From Protonemura montana (lineage: Eukaryota > Arthropoda > Insecta > Plecoptera > Nemouridae), in NCBI GenBank assembly GCA_947568835.1, contig OX387603.1:10537943-10601942 (forward strand): a stretch of DNA of 64,000 nucleotides. Direction: 5' to 3'. The translations under genes and the position numbers were made by a program. The notes under the pieces are model-generated. The model searched no databases. It had not been told where the DNA came from and saw only the letters and a program-made list of their open reading frames with translations. Shown here one piece after another: positions 24,371 to 36,822 of this stretch; the stretch's first letter is position 1; each line of letters opens with the position of its first letter.

Positions 24371-25984
24371 GAGCCTTAGTTAATATCCAAATAAAGGTTA
24401 CGATATTATAACAATCTGGCTAGAACCTTTCACAAGTTGGCCAGCGAGCTTTGGTTTGTTGCTTAACCCAATAAAATATTTCCAGGTAAACATATGCAAA
24501 TTGCTGAGTTGCTGATTTGGCGTAATTTTTATGGTCTCACCATTATTTTCAAAGTTGGGGCTCCCAAATCAGAGGAGCATAATCGTTGGAGACATTTTAA
24601 ATGCCAATTCAATACTCCGCTGATTCAAACATGCAAGCCTACAAGAACAAGAAGAGAGAACAAAGAAACTGGCTTGAATTTCTGCAAAAACTCTTGTAAG
24701 TATACTTAATCTTTCCAAGAATAATTTGTTTTTTATTGTCAAGGGATAGATTTACGACTAAAATAGGGTGAGGTCTTTTTACAGCCGTGGCCCAAGTGAA
24801 ATTAATTAACTTTGTAGCTAGTAGGGAAACTAAACATCCATCTAAACTTGAAATATGAGTTTTTTAATTGTTAAAAAGTTCAAGATAGCCAGTAGGTTGG
24901 AGGGAACAGGAAGATTTGTCTGGACTCTGAGTGGTAGGCCAAGACCTAGCCAAACAGGACAAATACAAATGCTAAAAAGCATTTTTTGAAGAATAAAACG
25001 TTTCACTGCTTTTGAGTTAAGAAATCGTGACTCACAGTGTAAAAATAAAATGTGTACTTTTCCAGTAAGTACTCAGCAAAAAAATCTAGTGGAACTTGCC
25101 GTGGAAATTTGGGAAAAAAGCAACAACCAATGCTCCTTGATTTGGTAACTAACTAAGGGTCCAGGCCTACTGCTCCGCAAATGGAACTAGGACCCTTCTA
25201 TGGGCCAACATTTCCTCAGGCCTCCGTTAACCCATGTGACTCTCCGTAGAGACAGGCATTTAGCAAGGTATTGAAAAGGCCACATTGTTTTTACAGAATT
25301 CACTCTGTGACAATTCGCAAAGCAAGTCAGAGTGCCAAAATTACGAGTCATTTGAATAGATACAAGAGAATGAACTATCATAATCAAATATTTGTACAAA
25401 GGTAATGTAAAAATTGTAAAAAAAATTAATTGTAAAATGAATATATTTTTTCCTGTGCAACTTTGCAGTTGACTAACCAAATAACAGCACTTTTTTGGAC
25501 GACTATTATGTTTCTGAAAACAGTCGCCAAATTATTAAACGCGCCTTTCTTTTTTTTTTGCGAAATTAGAAAACACAATAAATGCTTAAGTACTGGACAA
25601 AACTTAGAAATTGAGGAAATATGTTGATCATACCATGCCTAGTGATAGATAAGCAAGTCTTGCATCCTAGTTTTATTGACATTTTGGAAGTTTTTTCCTG
25701 TCGTTTGGCCATTTTTACGCTATTTTCAACAGGGCACCAATTTCTCTCAAATTTCTTCACTGTATTTGAAAGTAGTTCATAACTTATGGTTGCCCCACTT
25801 TAAAAACGGTCACCCCACGAATCTAATCAATCACACTTTAGTCTAGTTAAAACAATACAACGTATTTTTGGTCAAGATTTACTTTGTGAATTGTCAAAGA
25901 ACTTGTGTGTCCCTTATTGAGTTAATGGGTTAAAGGAGTGTCCAGGAAATGTACAATAACGGCGCCCCTGGAGGCAATTGCCCT

Positions 25985-26145
25985 GCGGACAGGGCTAGAC
26001 CCCTGACGAGGGTGCTAGGACTCGGCACGAGGCAACTGCCTTTTAACAAGACTAGTGCCGTCGTGCGAGGCTAGGACCTGAACGAAAGGCTAGCTCGAAT
26101 GCGCGTAACTAGTCGACGACGAGGCTAGCACCCTAGCGTGAGACT
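25985..26145 (+). repeat. Second CGAGGCTAG-type cluster, abutting the ADAR stop codon
   Basis: Cores such as GGGCTAGACCCCTGACGAGG, GTGCGAGGCTAGGACCTGAA and GACGAGGCTAGCACCCTAG occur within about 160 bases. The cluster ends next to the ADAR stop codon at 26150-26148, so in the ADAR transcript it would be the first part of the 3' untranslated region, read as CTAGCCTCG. Confidence 0.7.
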
Positions 26146-26147
26146 GG

Positions 26148-29100
26148 TCACTGGGGGTCCAACTCAAACTGATCTTGCTCGATGGGCTTCTTCAGCCAAG
26201 TGCCCAGCTCTGCTTTGTGGAATGCAAGAAACAGTTGCTCCTTAGCCATCTGAAAAAGAGAGGCATACAGTTGAGTGCAAATTAAGGTAACTATTCTAGT
26301 TGGAAGAGGGAAGTGTTTTTAAAACTGCCACCTTGTCAAACATTTTTTTTCCACTCTGGTCCTCACTGTGAGACTCAATACCAAGTATCCATGCAGCTTT
26401 ATTTGACATAAGACTGGAGTAAACAATGGTGTACAAAGTCCCCCACTATGCAATTTCTGCTAACAGCACAGCTTCATCTGTTAATCTCCACTGCTGCTTT
26501 CGAAAGAGCCCACTCCAACATTCAGCAAAGGGGCCCCGATTCTGACCCACTAACCTGGTAGCTGGAGACTGCGAGCTTGGTGTCTGCGTACTGTGCGGCA
26601 CGCGGAGATGCCATGTGTCCTGTGATCGACGAAACACGACCGGCAAGCCGTGAAAACTTAGCGAATAGTCCCTGCTTGGAGAGGCGGGACGCTCCGCCAC
26701 GCTCGTCCTTGCCCGTCACTGAGTTGACTACCTCGGCCGCCTCCTGACCCACCTGCAACCACACGCAAACGCAGCTTTTACCGGGTAGCCGAATTTAGTG
26801 AATTTACCGAATCCAAATGAATGTGGCCCGACACACTAGGGGCCATTTGATTTCATGCAACCACAAGACCAGGCTTTTTAAGAAAACGCTCAGTAAAAAA
26901 AAAAGTTAAATATTAACGTTGTCTTGTTTTTTCCACACTGCTGTAAAACCAAACGAAGACCGTGTATAAGTAATGAACTACCACCTAAGAAAGTGTCACA
27001 CTACTCTACCAAACCTTCTTCTGGCAATATCATGTTAACTTGTATTTCAGCTATGCTACCTTCTCCGACGCACGTTCCTACACCAGTTAATACCCTGCAT
27101 TGGACTCTAGTTTAGCAACTAAGACAAAAATTATAGGTAGGAATTTTGCCAAAACCCACTGTCCAGTTGACTGAGTAGTTCGGAGCTTTGGAGGGCTGGC
27201 GCACTTCGGGGGATGTGATTAGTGACATCAGCGGCTTGTTGAGTCGGTATGGCGGCGGCAGGCCCTGGATTGTCGTTTCGATGCGCCCGCAAACGGCACT
27301 GAAAAAACAGGGATATTATTATTATGGGATCACACTAGGCAATTTCAAGATAAGTGGTTAGTGAGCTGAGTTCTCACATATTCGGAAATTGATTCCATTA
27401 AAAAAAGACGAATCCTTGGTTGCACCTTGGTTCTCTTTTGCTTTACTTCCAAACATCTAGCATTACGATGACTACGAATTTCCTTATCGACATAAGTTGC
27501 TCAAGTATTTCATAAGAATTTCATAGTATTTCATAAATATTTCTCAAAAGTTGCGTTAAGCAGTGTCTAGGTGTTATAGCCACGAATGAAGGCAATCCAG
27601 CTGACATTCAAACAAACACTAAGAGTATGGGGAAGAGGAAAGTAGGGAAGTCATAGATTTTACTGAGAAGTGATGGCCAGAGGTAACAATTTGTCTACAT
27701 AGCTTACAAGATAATGTGGTCTACCATCACTTCCTCGGTAAGTTTTGCTCTTCCCGATACTCACATCTAGCCTTTTAGCACATCCAAAAAAGAAAAGCTA
27801 GCAACGGCAAACTTACCGATACATATGGCTGGGATGGAAGAGGCTGCCGAGCACGACGCTCTCCAGGTAGATAGGCTCAACAAAGTGCGAGAGCAGCGCC
27901 CCCTGGATGCCCACCACGTTCCACTTGGCAATCTTGTCTGAGCACGACATCGTCAGCAGCCGCTGCCCCTGTGAGAGAGACCAGACATGGTCAGTTGGTG
28001 CCACTAGCTTCGTGTGGGACGTGGCCGCTATAGTCGCATTGAGATAAGTAATACCAACTGATGAAATTTGCAATTTAGGGAAAAGATGGTTAGAATCTTC
28101 TGACTTCTGATAGGCTGGGGCCATTAGGTAAAGAAAAATTTAGAAAAATGGCACCCCCTTCAATGGAAATGTTAATCCTTTTAATATATTGCTAGATATA
28201 TTTTGTTTTGGTTACTGCCACATGTTTTTATTTTCCCTGGGGCACAGCAGTAAATTTAGCTACGACCAAGCGTGACGTCAGAAAATTGACTGACCATAAC
28301 AACGTCCATAGGATAGCCAATTATAATTTCATACGTCAGTAAAATTGAAGAAACTCGGCAGCTTAAGGGTCGATGTTACTGATCCAATATTGTGGCACCG
28401 TCAACAAATGGCAACGAACGAGAATGACATCGGTCCCAACCTGCAGCACGCCGTCCCAGGTCTGAATGCCATCACTGCTCTTGACTGGAATGGTGCCCTC
28501 GCCCGACTCGATCTTGGTACGCAGCTGGCCACGCGCCTTGCGGTTTGGATGCTTGTCCACTGAGTCGTCTGACGTCACAGCTTCGTGCGGCGAGAAGATC
28601 CTACAACCCGCGAAAGTGTTTTAGAGCAAACGAGCAAGAAAACAAGATTGCCTCACCTCGAAAGCATTTTTTTTTTTTCCTGTTCTTGAATGTTTGCAGT
28701 TGAAACAAAAAGCTCACGGAAAAGTTTCAATTTTCTAGCTGTGTCAGATTTGAAATTGGTTCGGTTACTTTTTTCCAATATAAGTATTCTTTCATAAATC
28801 CATACACACAGATTAGTTGATTTGTCGCAAAAGACAAAAGTTGAGCCAAAATTTTGTAAAGCTAAAAGTGCAATAGTTTTTAACAAGTTAAGGGCTGATT
28901 GTATTGTATGTCTTCTCCTTGTGTGTATTCTCAGTGCTACAGGGGTTCCATTGTTCATGGAGCTTTCGTGCGGCGACATTTGGAATGTGGCTAAAGGCAT
29001 TGTCGCTGTGACTATGTACGGCTTGCACCTAGAGTGTTGCCATAATTCTTTATCACCTTGCATCTCCGCAAGGAGCGGTATTGATGTACAGGTGAAACTT

Positions 29101-32100
29101 GATTCCTTCTTTCAATGTGAAGCCTTTCTTGTCTGTCCGAGGCTGAAAGATGGATTGCTCCGGCTTGCCTGGAAAGAAACGAGACAATGCCAGACTTAAT
29201 TTATATTAGAGCAGTTTTACATTCACAGTTATTGCCTCATTGCCTGAATGCTGAATTGCCACATGCTATCTCTAACATGGTCACCTGTGCACTTGGACAC
29301 CCGATCTTTTGAGCGATTACTGTTCAGCCCGCTCAGTCTTCGTTCAGGCTCTTTTGGCAAAATTGTCCATAAGATGGGTAAGATTTAAAATCTTCTTTTA
29401 CAGGATAGACATAAGTACGTAACATTCTCTGTTTGCCCAAAGAAGAACTAGCATTGAGCAACATTTTAAATTTTGCAGAAAGGCCTGATGGCCCTAAATT
29501 CCTTGAAGAACTAGACAATCCCCTAAATTGAAATGAAAACCTTCTTTTCAAATTGTCTTAAAAATGTTTGGAAACTGTTTAAGAAACTGTTTAAAAAACC
29601 AAAATTGGTGTTTATGTTGCTTAGGTTATGAACAATCAAACCTAACGTCGAAGCATAAAACCACTACGACCACTCAACTTGCCCTCCAAAAACCTCGAAA
29701 AGCTAATTCCCTTGCAGAACTCACGTACCATTAGCATGCAGCTCGAGCTGCTCATAAAGGAAATCGCAGAGACAGCGGCGCGCGATGATCTCGGCGTGAG
29801 TGTCATTGAGCGAGGCACCGCGCACGCTCATGTGTTCACCGTTGATGCACTTGGTGCCGGTCGCCACGGAGACTACGAGTGCAGCGTCACGTGCCGGCCC
29901 CGTTGTCATCACGACGCCGGCCAAGACCTTGCGTCGCTGATGTGTTGGCTGGCCTTCCACTAGCGATGTGAACTTGCTGATCACCAGACTGTGAAAAAGC
30001 AAAATGGTCATTGCACATCAGAATTATCAACACCCTTTAGAAACTGAGTCCAATTGAGTTTTTAACGGACCTACAACAGGGCAGGCTTTAAGTTTGCTCA
30101 AGATTTCATACTCTCCACAAGTGCGCTTGATGTGAATGCACTGGCCATCAGAACAAGAGATCACTAGCTGCCAGTTAATTTATTTCTGTTCCATTACACC
30201 ATCAAGATTCTCGAAGCAAGAAACAGGCACGGGGAGTGATCCGAGAGCGAGCAACTATGTCAGTCGAAAATGTAAAAGTTGCACTGGGGCAGTCACTCGG
30301 CCAGTCGAACACGCAGATCGCCCTCGGTGGACATTCGGTGCACAATTACTCAGTCGAATACACTATATTACAACTTTGCCACCGAAATAACCCCCTGGCA
30401 TAACAGAACAAATGAAATAAAGTTATTAATTAAGACACTATGAGCCAAGTAAAAGTAACTTACCGAGCAATGTGGTCGGCCAGCACCTGTGGCAGCGCCA
30501 TCTGCTCGAACGCGCCCGCGCCAGGGGGTTGCGTACTGCGTGCGGCGGATGGAGGCGAGGGGAACGGCGAGAACGTGTAGTTGTAGAGTTTGGCAAGTGC
30601 AGCGCGTGCCGCTGCTGCCTTGCCAAGTTTCTTGCTAGGCCCCGTGCCCTCGAACGCCTCGTTTGCCACCCGAACGCTCATCGTGAACTTGGCGTACGAC
30701 TCGCCTGCAAAGATCAACATCAGAGATCAGTTGCGTTTGGTTAAAATGGCAATTGCTTTATGTTTCACTCTTTTTTTTTAATGGTATTAGGGATGTTAGA
30801 CTAGAGGTTTTGCTGACAACTTGTTAAATTTTCGACTTGAACAATTGTTGATTGTTGCTTTTGATCTGAAATTGTCTCTGCAGTTAACTGAATGTTTATA
30901 AAGAAACATTTGAAGTGTCAATGTAATTTGTAATGTGCAATTTGAAATAAAAAATTATTAACAATATCATTTAATGAAAATATTATTATAAAACATTTTA
31001 TGCAAGGGAAAAATTGCAAGTTAATTACCGTTTTTTGTATACCAGATATGTCAAGGACCTTATCAATTTGATAAGACTCTTTTTTAAATGTTATAATTTC
31101 ATTAGCATGCTGACGAAACTACAAAAAATGTACTTTGATCAATAGTTCAATCATCTTTAGGTACTAGGTGAGAAGTGAACATTAGGAGAAAAAAATCAGC
31201 AGGTGGCACAAGCTTGACAATGTTAGGAAACCAAACATGGCATGGTAAAGAAAAGCTATATGTGTACAGCAATGCTCATATAGTTTTGTCAGAACTAGAA
31301 TTGCTAACAAAAATTGCAATTTTGTTTTAGAATTGCCTTATTGCCAATTAGCTCTTGTCAAGCAAAGCTAATCTAAGCTTATTGCTAGTAATTTTTTTTG
31401 GTGGCTCTTACCCTAAAAATACTGTAATGGCATGCAAACGCTTGGCCACAGCTCTCAGTCTTACCAGTCTCCGAGACACACTCGTACTTGATCCCCGGCT
31501 GCAACTCGTTGAGCAACATCACGGGACTCTTCTCGCCAGAGAACACAGACACCCTCGGAGGATTCCTCCTTGGGGGTGCAGCAGGGGCGGCAGGGGGCGG
31601 TGGAAGCTCGCCGGCTCCGACAGCCTCCTCGTCGCCACCACCGCCTGTGTAAAACGTGTGGAAGAGCGAGCCTTCGGCGTCGGTCACGTCGCTGGTGAAG
31701 TCAAGGTCGTCGATGTGCATCTTCATCGCCTGCTGAGCCTCGGGCGCGTTCTTGAATTGCACGAACGAGCGAAGTGCTGTCTCGGCGGCAGCATGCTTTG
31801 CTAGCTTCTTGGAGCGGCCGTGGCCTGCGAAGGGTTCGTTGGGATACAGAATGTCAGCAATGGATTTTGAGTGTTGAGAAAAACACTTCTTTGATATTTA
31901 TGGCTTTTTAAAGTTTATGAAACTTTATCTCACACTGTTATGGCCTGAATATTCAAAAAGATCATTCAGATTGATAAGTCTACTTTTTGGGACAATTTTA
32001 CGACTGAAACATTGTGTCTTAAGTTGATAACATAACATCATAATATCTTATAATATGCCACATGTAGACATATCAATTTTTTAATGTCTTCATGCATGAA

Positions 32101-34772
32101 AACTTCATGCAAAATATTCTTATTTATCAAATCACCTTCCTTTAAAAAAGGGTTTTTCTTTACTAGCATTAAAAATTGAAATATTTTGTTGGCTGTACAT
32201 GGTCGCCGCATTATCTGTTGCACTGACACAGCACTGGTTTTATCGTCCAATGAGTGACTCAAAAAAAAATATGTAGGAGAAAGAGACCCCTGGTTTCAAC
32301 TCAGCTAGCCTAGTCAGCGTACCTTCAAACGTGGCGCCATTGACTTCGACGGAGACTGTGAATGTGGGTGCATGAACGGGACCAGATTGGTCGACCGTCG
32401 CGTAAACAAGGCCAGGCCGCAGCTCGTTCAGGGCACACACCGCGTTCTTTGGTTGCGCTTGCGTCGTCGTCTTTTTGCGCTTTTTCTTAGGGACACCTCC
32501 TGTGGCAGATGGATCCCAATCAGGCAAATGTATAACAAAGTCATTGTTTACTGGAATATACAACACTAATTAATTAGCAAGGACTCAAATATTGTCAGCG
32601 CTTGAAATCACAGAAATGCCCCAATGTTGGTGCTAAGTTCAATTCCTATTAATTCAATATATTGCCAGCAGCATATTGAAAAATTACAATTTATTAATCA
32701 ATAAAGAACTGTTTGGAACTGGCTATAACAAAAGGCTTAAGAAAGCGAGAGCCACATGAAATGCTAATGTTAAATTCCCATTCTGCTTTTATACCAAAGA
32801 GGAAATTCTATTGGGAAGGTCCAAAGCAAGAACTTGCCATCGAAGTCAGATGCCGATCTCTTCTGTGCCAAACTTCTTGCCTCTTCTGTGCCAGCAGTCT
32901 CTGTGAAGTCATCTTTCATGTTCACCTCCATCTGAAAAAGGAACAAAATCAGTGGGACAAATAAAAAAATTAAAATGTAACTAACTTTTAGGTGACCAGG
33001 TCAGAGCAAAAATAGAGGGAAATGAAATCACTGGATGTAAGCAGTGCTACGTGGTAGAATGAACAAGTCATACAAACCCAAAGTACATATGAAATAAAAA
33101 TGGCCTTAGTTTGGTAACAAGGGAGGATTTGAGTAATGAGTCATTTCTTTTCAGCACTCAAAATGGGCTTTATGTGAACAATTCTCATAATATTCCAAAA
33201 AATTGAGAATTTTTTCTCAGCCTGCACTATTTAACAACCTAATCATTTGAGACGGTGCAGGCCAGTGTTTGAATACGCCTGATCTAGAATATTGCAAAGT
33301 TTTTGAAAATCTTCGTAAATGGTTAAAAATGGTTAAAAATATATTTTAACTATTTTTCTGAAAGTGCAGGGTCTACGTTGAGAGCACGAAAAGGTATCAT
33401 AAAAACATGATCTTGAAATTGGAGTAGACATTCGGCCAGAAGACAGCATACAATCAATCGCAAAAAAAAATGCACAGGTTGCTTTCTTGGGGACGGTGAT
33501 ATTTAGAATATAGTTTTGCTTGCAACGCTCATCAATATTAGGAAACTCACCATCTTGTGCACGCCGTTCTCTTCTGGTTTTATCGACATCAGGGTAGGAA
33601 TTTCATTCTCTGCAACAAATAATGTATATTTTAACAATCTTTTACAGATGCCTGTGGCTATGCTCAATAGCAAAACCATAATATACATAAAATAAGTCTA
33701 GCTGGCCTGAACTTATCACACACGTAGGTGTGAAGTCTGATTCCAAAAAATTAACCTACCAATCAAATTATTCTCACCAATTCCAACCACTGGTTTTGAA
33801 ACCATTTATAATTGATTATTGGGAGAAAACTAACTGGTACTTCCCATAGAGTATTATTTACCATAGTTCTGTAGATTGTCATTCCCTTTCACTAAAACAA
33901 ACCAGACATTGTGTTTACTATATTTTTTAGTGAAATTAACTGAATTAAGTGCATTTAGTCAAATTTACTGTAATATTAGTGAAATTACAATGAATCCTAA
34001 TTATGCTAGTTCCTTTTTAAAATACTTTAATTATTCTGTAACTTATTGCCGTCTTAGAAGTCCCATGAATACCAAAACGTAATATAATATTACATTTGTT
34101 TTAATTGAAACTGACAAATCCAATAACACGTATAAGAGTTTTACTAATTACAAACTATTATTGTTAGATTATTTTTCAAGGCAATGCCTATTGAGGTTGA
34201 TGACAAAGCATAAATCACACCGCAAACACATTCAAATCATAGAATTATGTAGTATAGGTACTGAGGAATTAAAAGGAAATATTTATTGTAATGTTTAATT
34301 GTGTGGTGTAGGTATGGTGTTTCTGGAACCGTACAAATTTTATCGATGCGGTACAGTCAAGTTCTAGGAACATGCAATCATAGATAAAAATCTTTTGTGT
34401 CTTATTCTAGAAAAACGTAGAGTTTGTGCTGTTAATCTTTTTTATCATCAAAGTTAAATCAGCACAAACATTTAGCTCCCAATATCAGTTTTAAACTGCA
34501 AACAAAGGCTCGCATAGCAAAATCATGCGTTGCGCTCGAGTTATGTCCTCTTACCTAACAAAACATGTTAAAGCTTTCAAGCTTGCGAGCATCAGTAAAA
34601 CATGTTATAGCACGCCAAGAAATATATTCTGAACTAAATAGTATAGTCACAGTTCCCTAAAAGATTTCGACCTTTCGAAGTGCAACATACCTTTCCCAGC
34701 GACTGGCAGCGGAAGAGATAAATTATCCAGTGAGCAGGAGTTCAAATTAATATTGCTGATGACAGTAGTCAT
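26148..34772 (-). CDS. ADARB1-like: ADAR2-type double-stranded RNA adenosine deaminase, complete
   Basis: Converts adenosine to inosine in double-stranded RNA in the nucleus. Thirteen exons join in frame: 34772-34691, 33609-33551, 32931-32838, 32499-32323, 31824-31465, 30704-30464, 29988-29729, 29168-29057, 28600-28441, 27968-27817, 27298-27160, 26752-26555 and 26249-26148, giving 711 residues (vertebrate ADAR2 about 700-740). A basic stretch KKKRKK at about residue 84 is a likely nuclear signal. dsRBD1 ([16 protein letters not shown]) and dsRBD2 (LQPGIKYEC, then [18 protein letters not shown]) precede the deaminase. Catalytic and zinc residues are all present: H402-A-E404, C458 in PCGDAR and C524 in SCSDK. 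The end [14 protein letters not shown] is typical. Intron 3 uses a GC donor (ATG|GCAAGT). The linker between the dsRBDs is rich in Pro and Ala. Splices in the first two exons are supported by phase only. Confidence 0.95.
30235..30298 (+). repeat. Dispersed repeat, copy 2 of 2
   Basis: GAGTGATCCGAGAGCGAGCAACT followed by AAAGTTGCACTGGGGCAGTCAC, matching 21122-21186. It lies in an ADAR intron. Confidence 0.8.
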
Positions 34773-36365
34773 TTTAGTCTTTACACTCTGCCTGCAGAGA
34801 ACCGTCGTAAATTAATATAAAGCCATTCCTGAATTGTGAACAAAAGTTCTGGATGTAGCAGAATCACACCCTCAGCAAGCTGTCAAAGAGCACTCTACGC
34901 CAATGTGACGTCACGAGATATGCTAGAATGCGGCTATATTTCACTGATCGAATGATTAGACCAATCACGCTTTCGAGGGTGGCCGAACGATTCAAACAGG
35001 ACACTGGCAGGCGGCAGGTAATAACGTCACGCATGTACCCGATCGACACGATTGCTCAATTAAGCTAGCACTGCTGCACGTAGCAACTGACATCCGCCAT
35101 TGATGCCCGGGTATCGAACAGCGTCGAGCGCTGGAGTATGTCCCTCCGTTGATTCGTTAAAATTCCAGCTATCTGATTCGCTATCTGATCGGCGGGTTAC
35201 GTTGGACTTTTTGAATAGCCCAGATTAGCACAAATCACGGAATAAGTCATGAGATACAGTAGACATTTCTGGAAACTATAACGCCGTCAAGCATGATCAG
35301 TATTAACTCTGCAGTAAAAATTTGGTGCGATGATGCCTTTTGCGCAATGTAAGTTACCCATAAAACATCTAGCTAGAAACAGTTAACCTAAACCAAACCC
35401 AAACCACACAGCACTAATTATTTTTTTCCCATCCCACCTAAAAATATATTAAAAATAATCTACCCTCCTCCCCACTCCCCGCCAATTATGTGACATTAAA
35501 ATCTTTGGTTACACTTGGCAGGGCAAGTCAGTTACAAGGCAAACCCTAAGATGCTCTCAGCTCTTTGCTCTCAGCACTGATTTAGTAAAGCAATTTCGGT
35601 TTTGAGGGTCAACTCCATTTGCAAGACCAGGAATACTTAGTATATATCATAGAGGTTAATTCAATACCAAAGACCCTCAGCAGTCAATGTCACGTAAAAA
35701 AGTCGGAGTATTTCTTTTTGTGCTGTGTCTATGGATTGTCTATAATCGGATGTATTGACAACAGACAAAATATTGTATTGACAACAGACAACATGACAAA
35801 TGTTGCTTGAATAGATTTTACAAGATTGAAAGGCTGAACTAGGTTGGTGGTGCATTCAACAGCCTGTTGGGTTTTCTTTAAATTTTGAGACCACTCTTGA
35901 AATACAGCGTTATTGGTTGGTATAGTAAAACTGAATTTTTAAGTATTCTGAGCTAAAAGTTTTCAAGTGACCAAGGCATTTAGCTACAAGGTTTACCAAC
36001 ACAAGTTATCTTTGGCTTACCACCATCGCTTCTCCTTTCTCATTAAGTTCCGTATCCACTCCACTTTCCTCTTCCCTTACGCATTTCCAGCCTTTTGAGA
36101 CACTACACTCCAATAAACCTAACACCTAATTTATTTAAAGCAAGTTCCATTTCTGATAACAAAGTTTTTTTTTTCATTTAGGAAAAACTAGGAAAAAAAC
36201 ATAAATGGCAAAACATGCTCTTGTCTAGGGGAAAATCCACTCTCTTAGGACAAAAGGGTGTAGTAAATGAAAGTTATAATAGGTTTAGCAAACCTTTACA
36301 TACCTGCTCAATCGTGTTGAAAGTATGAATATTGGTGGATGTTATATTATATACAGTAAATAACT
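34773..36365. other. ADAR upstream region and intergenic segment
   Basis: No coding gene is supported. The segment next to 34772 should contain the ADAR promoter or untranslated first exon; it holds CpG-bearing stretches (about 34890-35190). ORFs at 34864-35049, 35619-35810 and 35661-35855 have no recognisable content. Confidence 0.5.
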
Positions 36366-36731
36366 TTAAAAACTAAACCATTTATTACACACATTGCCTT
36401 GGTTGAAGTCAGATATCACAAAAATAACAGAGTAAATTAGAGAAAATGTTGATTGCTGAGAGGATGGCTCTATAGGGTTCAAAATGAGTTTTTGAGCTAA
36501 TTTTGGTGTAAGTGGTAAACCATACTTTAATCTTTGAAATGTCTTGTTTAATAGAATTGCGTTGTTCTTCCTTAAACGATAGGTTTTAAATTGTTCGACC
36601 CTCGGATCCAATGGCGCGGAATTCTCTCGCCGCAAGTTTTTAAATTGCTTTGCTCTCCTCTCGCTTGGAGCAGCCAAATAGCTCACTGTCAAATTTGACT
36701 TGGAGCTCGTTGCTTGTTGTAGTTTGGGCAA
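36366..36731 (-). CDS. Unrecognised 121-residue ORF, head to head with the Abraxas-family gene
   Basis: I do not recognise this product. The first half is basic and polar, with the sequence RRAKQFKNLRRENSAP followed by DPRVEQFKTYRLRKNN, where the RxxQFK pattern recurs after about 18 residues. The last 30 residues are more hydrophobic (TFSLIYSVIFVISDF). Its start codon lies 91 bases from the divergent Abraxas start, a spacing typical of a shared promoter, and the ORF is longer than neighbours in this AT-rich DNA. The 3' part could be intron read-through if a donor exists before the hydrophobic tail. Real but uncertain. Confidence 0.4.
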   Translation of the reverse strand: MPKLQQATSSKSNLTVSYLAAPSERRAKQFKNLRRENSAPLDPRVEQFKTYRLRKNNAILLNKTFQRLKYGLPLTPKLAQKLILNPIEPSSQQSTFSLIYSVIFVISDFNQGNVCNKWFSF

Positions 36732-36822
36732 TTGAGGTTATAAACGCATGGTTATCTTATCGCTATCTGAAATCTGTGACATTTAGTATAAGACAAGGCC
36801 TTTAACCGAGACTGAACTCATA
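36732..36822. promoter_or_regulatory. Candidate bidirectional promoter
   Basis: Ninety-one bases separate the 121-codon ORF and the Abraxas-family start codon. No TATA box is obvious. The call depends on the minus-strand ORF being real. Confidence 0.35.

Larger units (their letters stand above)
22064..26147. other. Intergenic between convergent THAP-ZAD and ADAR genes
   Basis: No gene is supported. Both genes end into this segment. It contains the CGAGGCTAG-type degenerate repeat at about 24100-24370 and about 25985-26145. Short ORFs at 22547-22825, 23193-23429 and 24494-24709 have no recognisable content and no sensible splice partners. Confidence 0.6.

Noticed and set aside
29679..30744. 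Plus-strand ORFs opposite ADAR exons
   Set aside because: They are antisense shadows of GC-rich coding exons whose minus-strand frame is clearly ADAR.
31355..31804. 149-codon plus-strand ORF
   Set aside because: Lies opposite the ADAR exon 31824-31465, which encodes the dsRBD1 end and dsRBD2 start.
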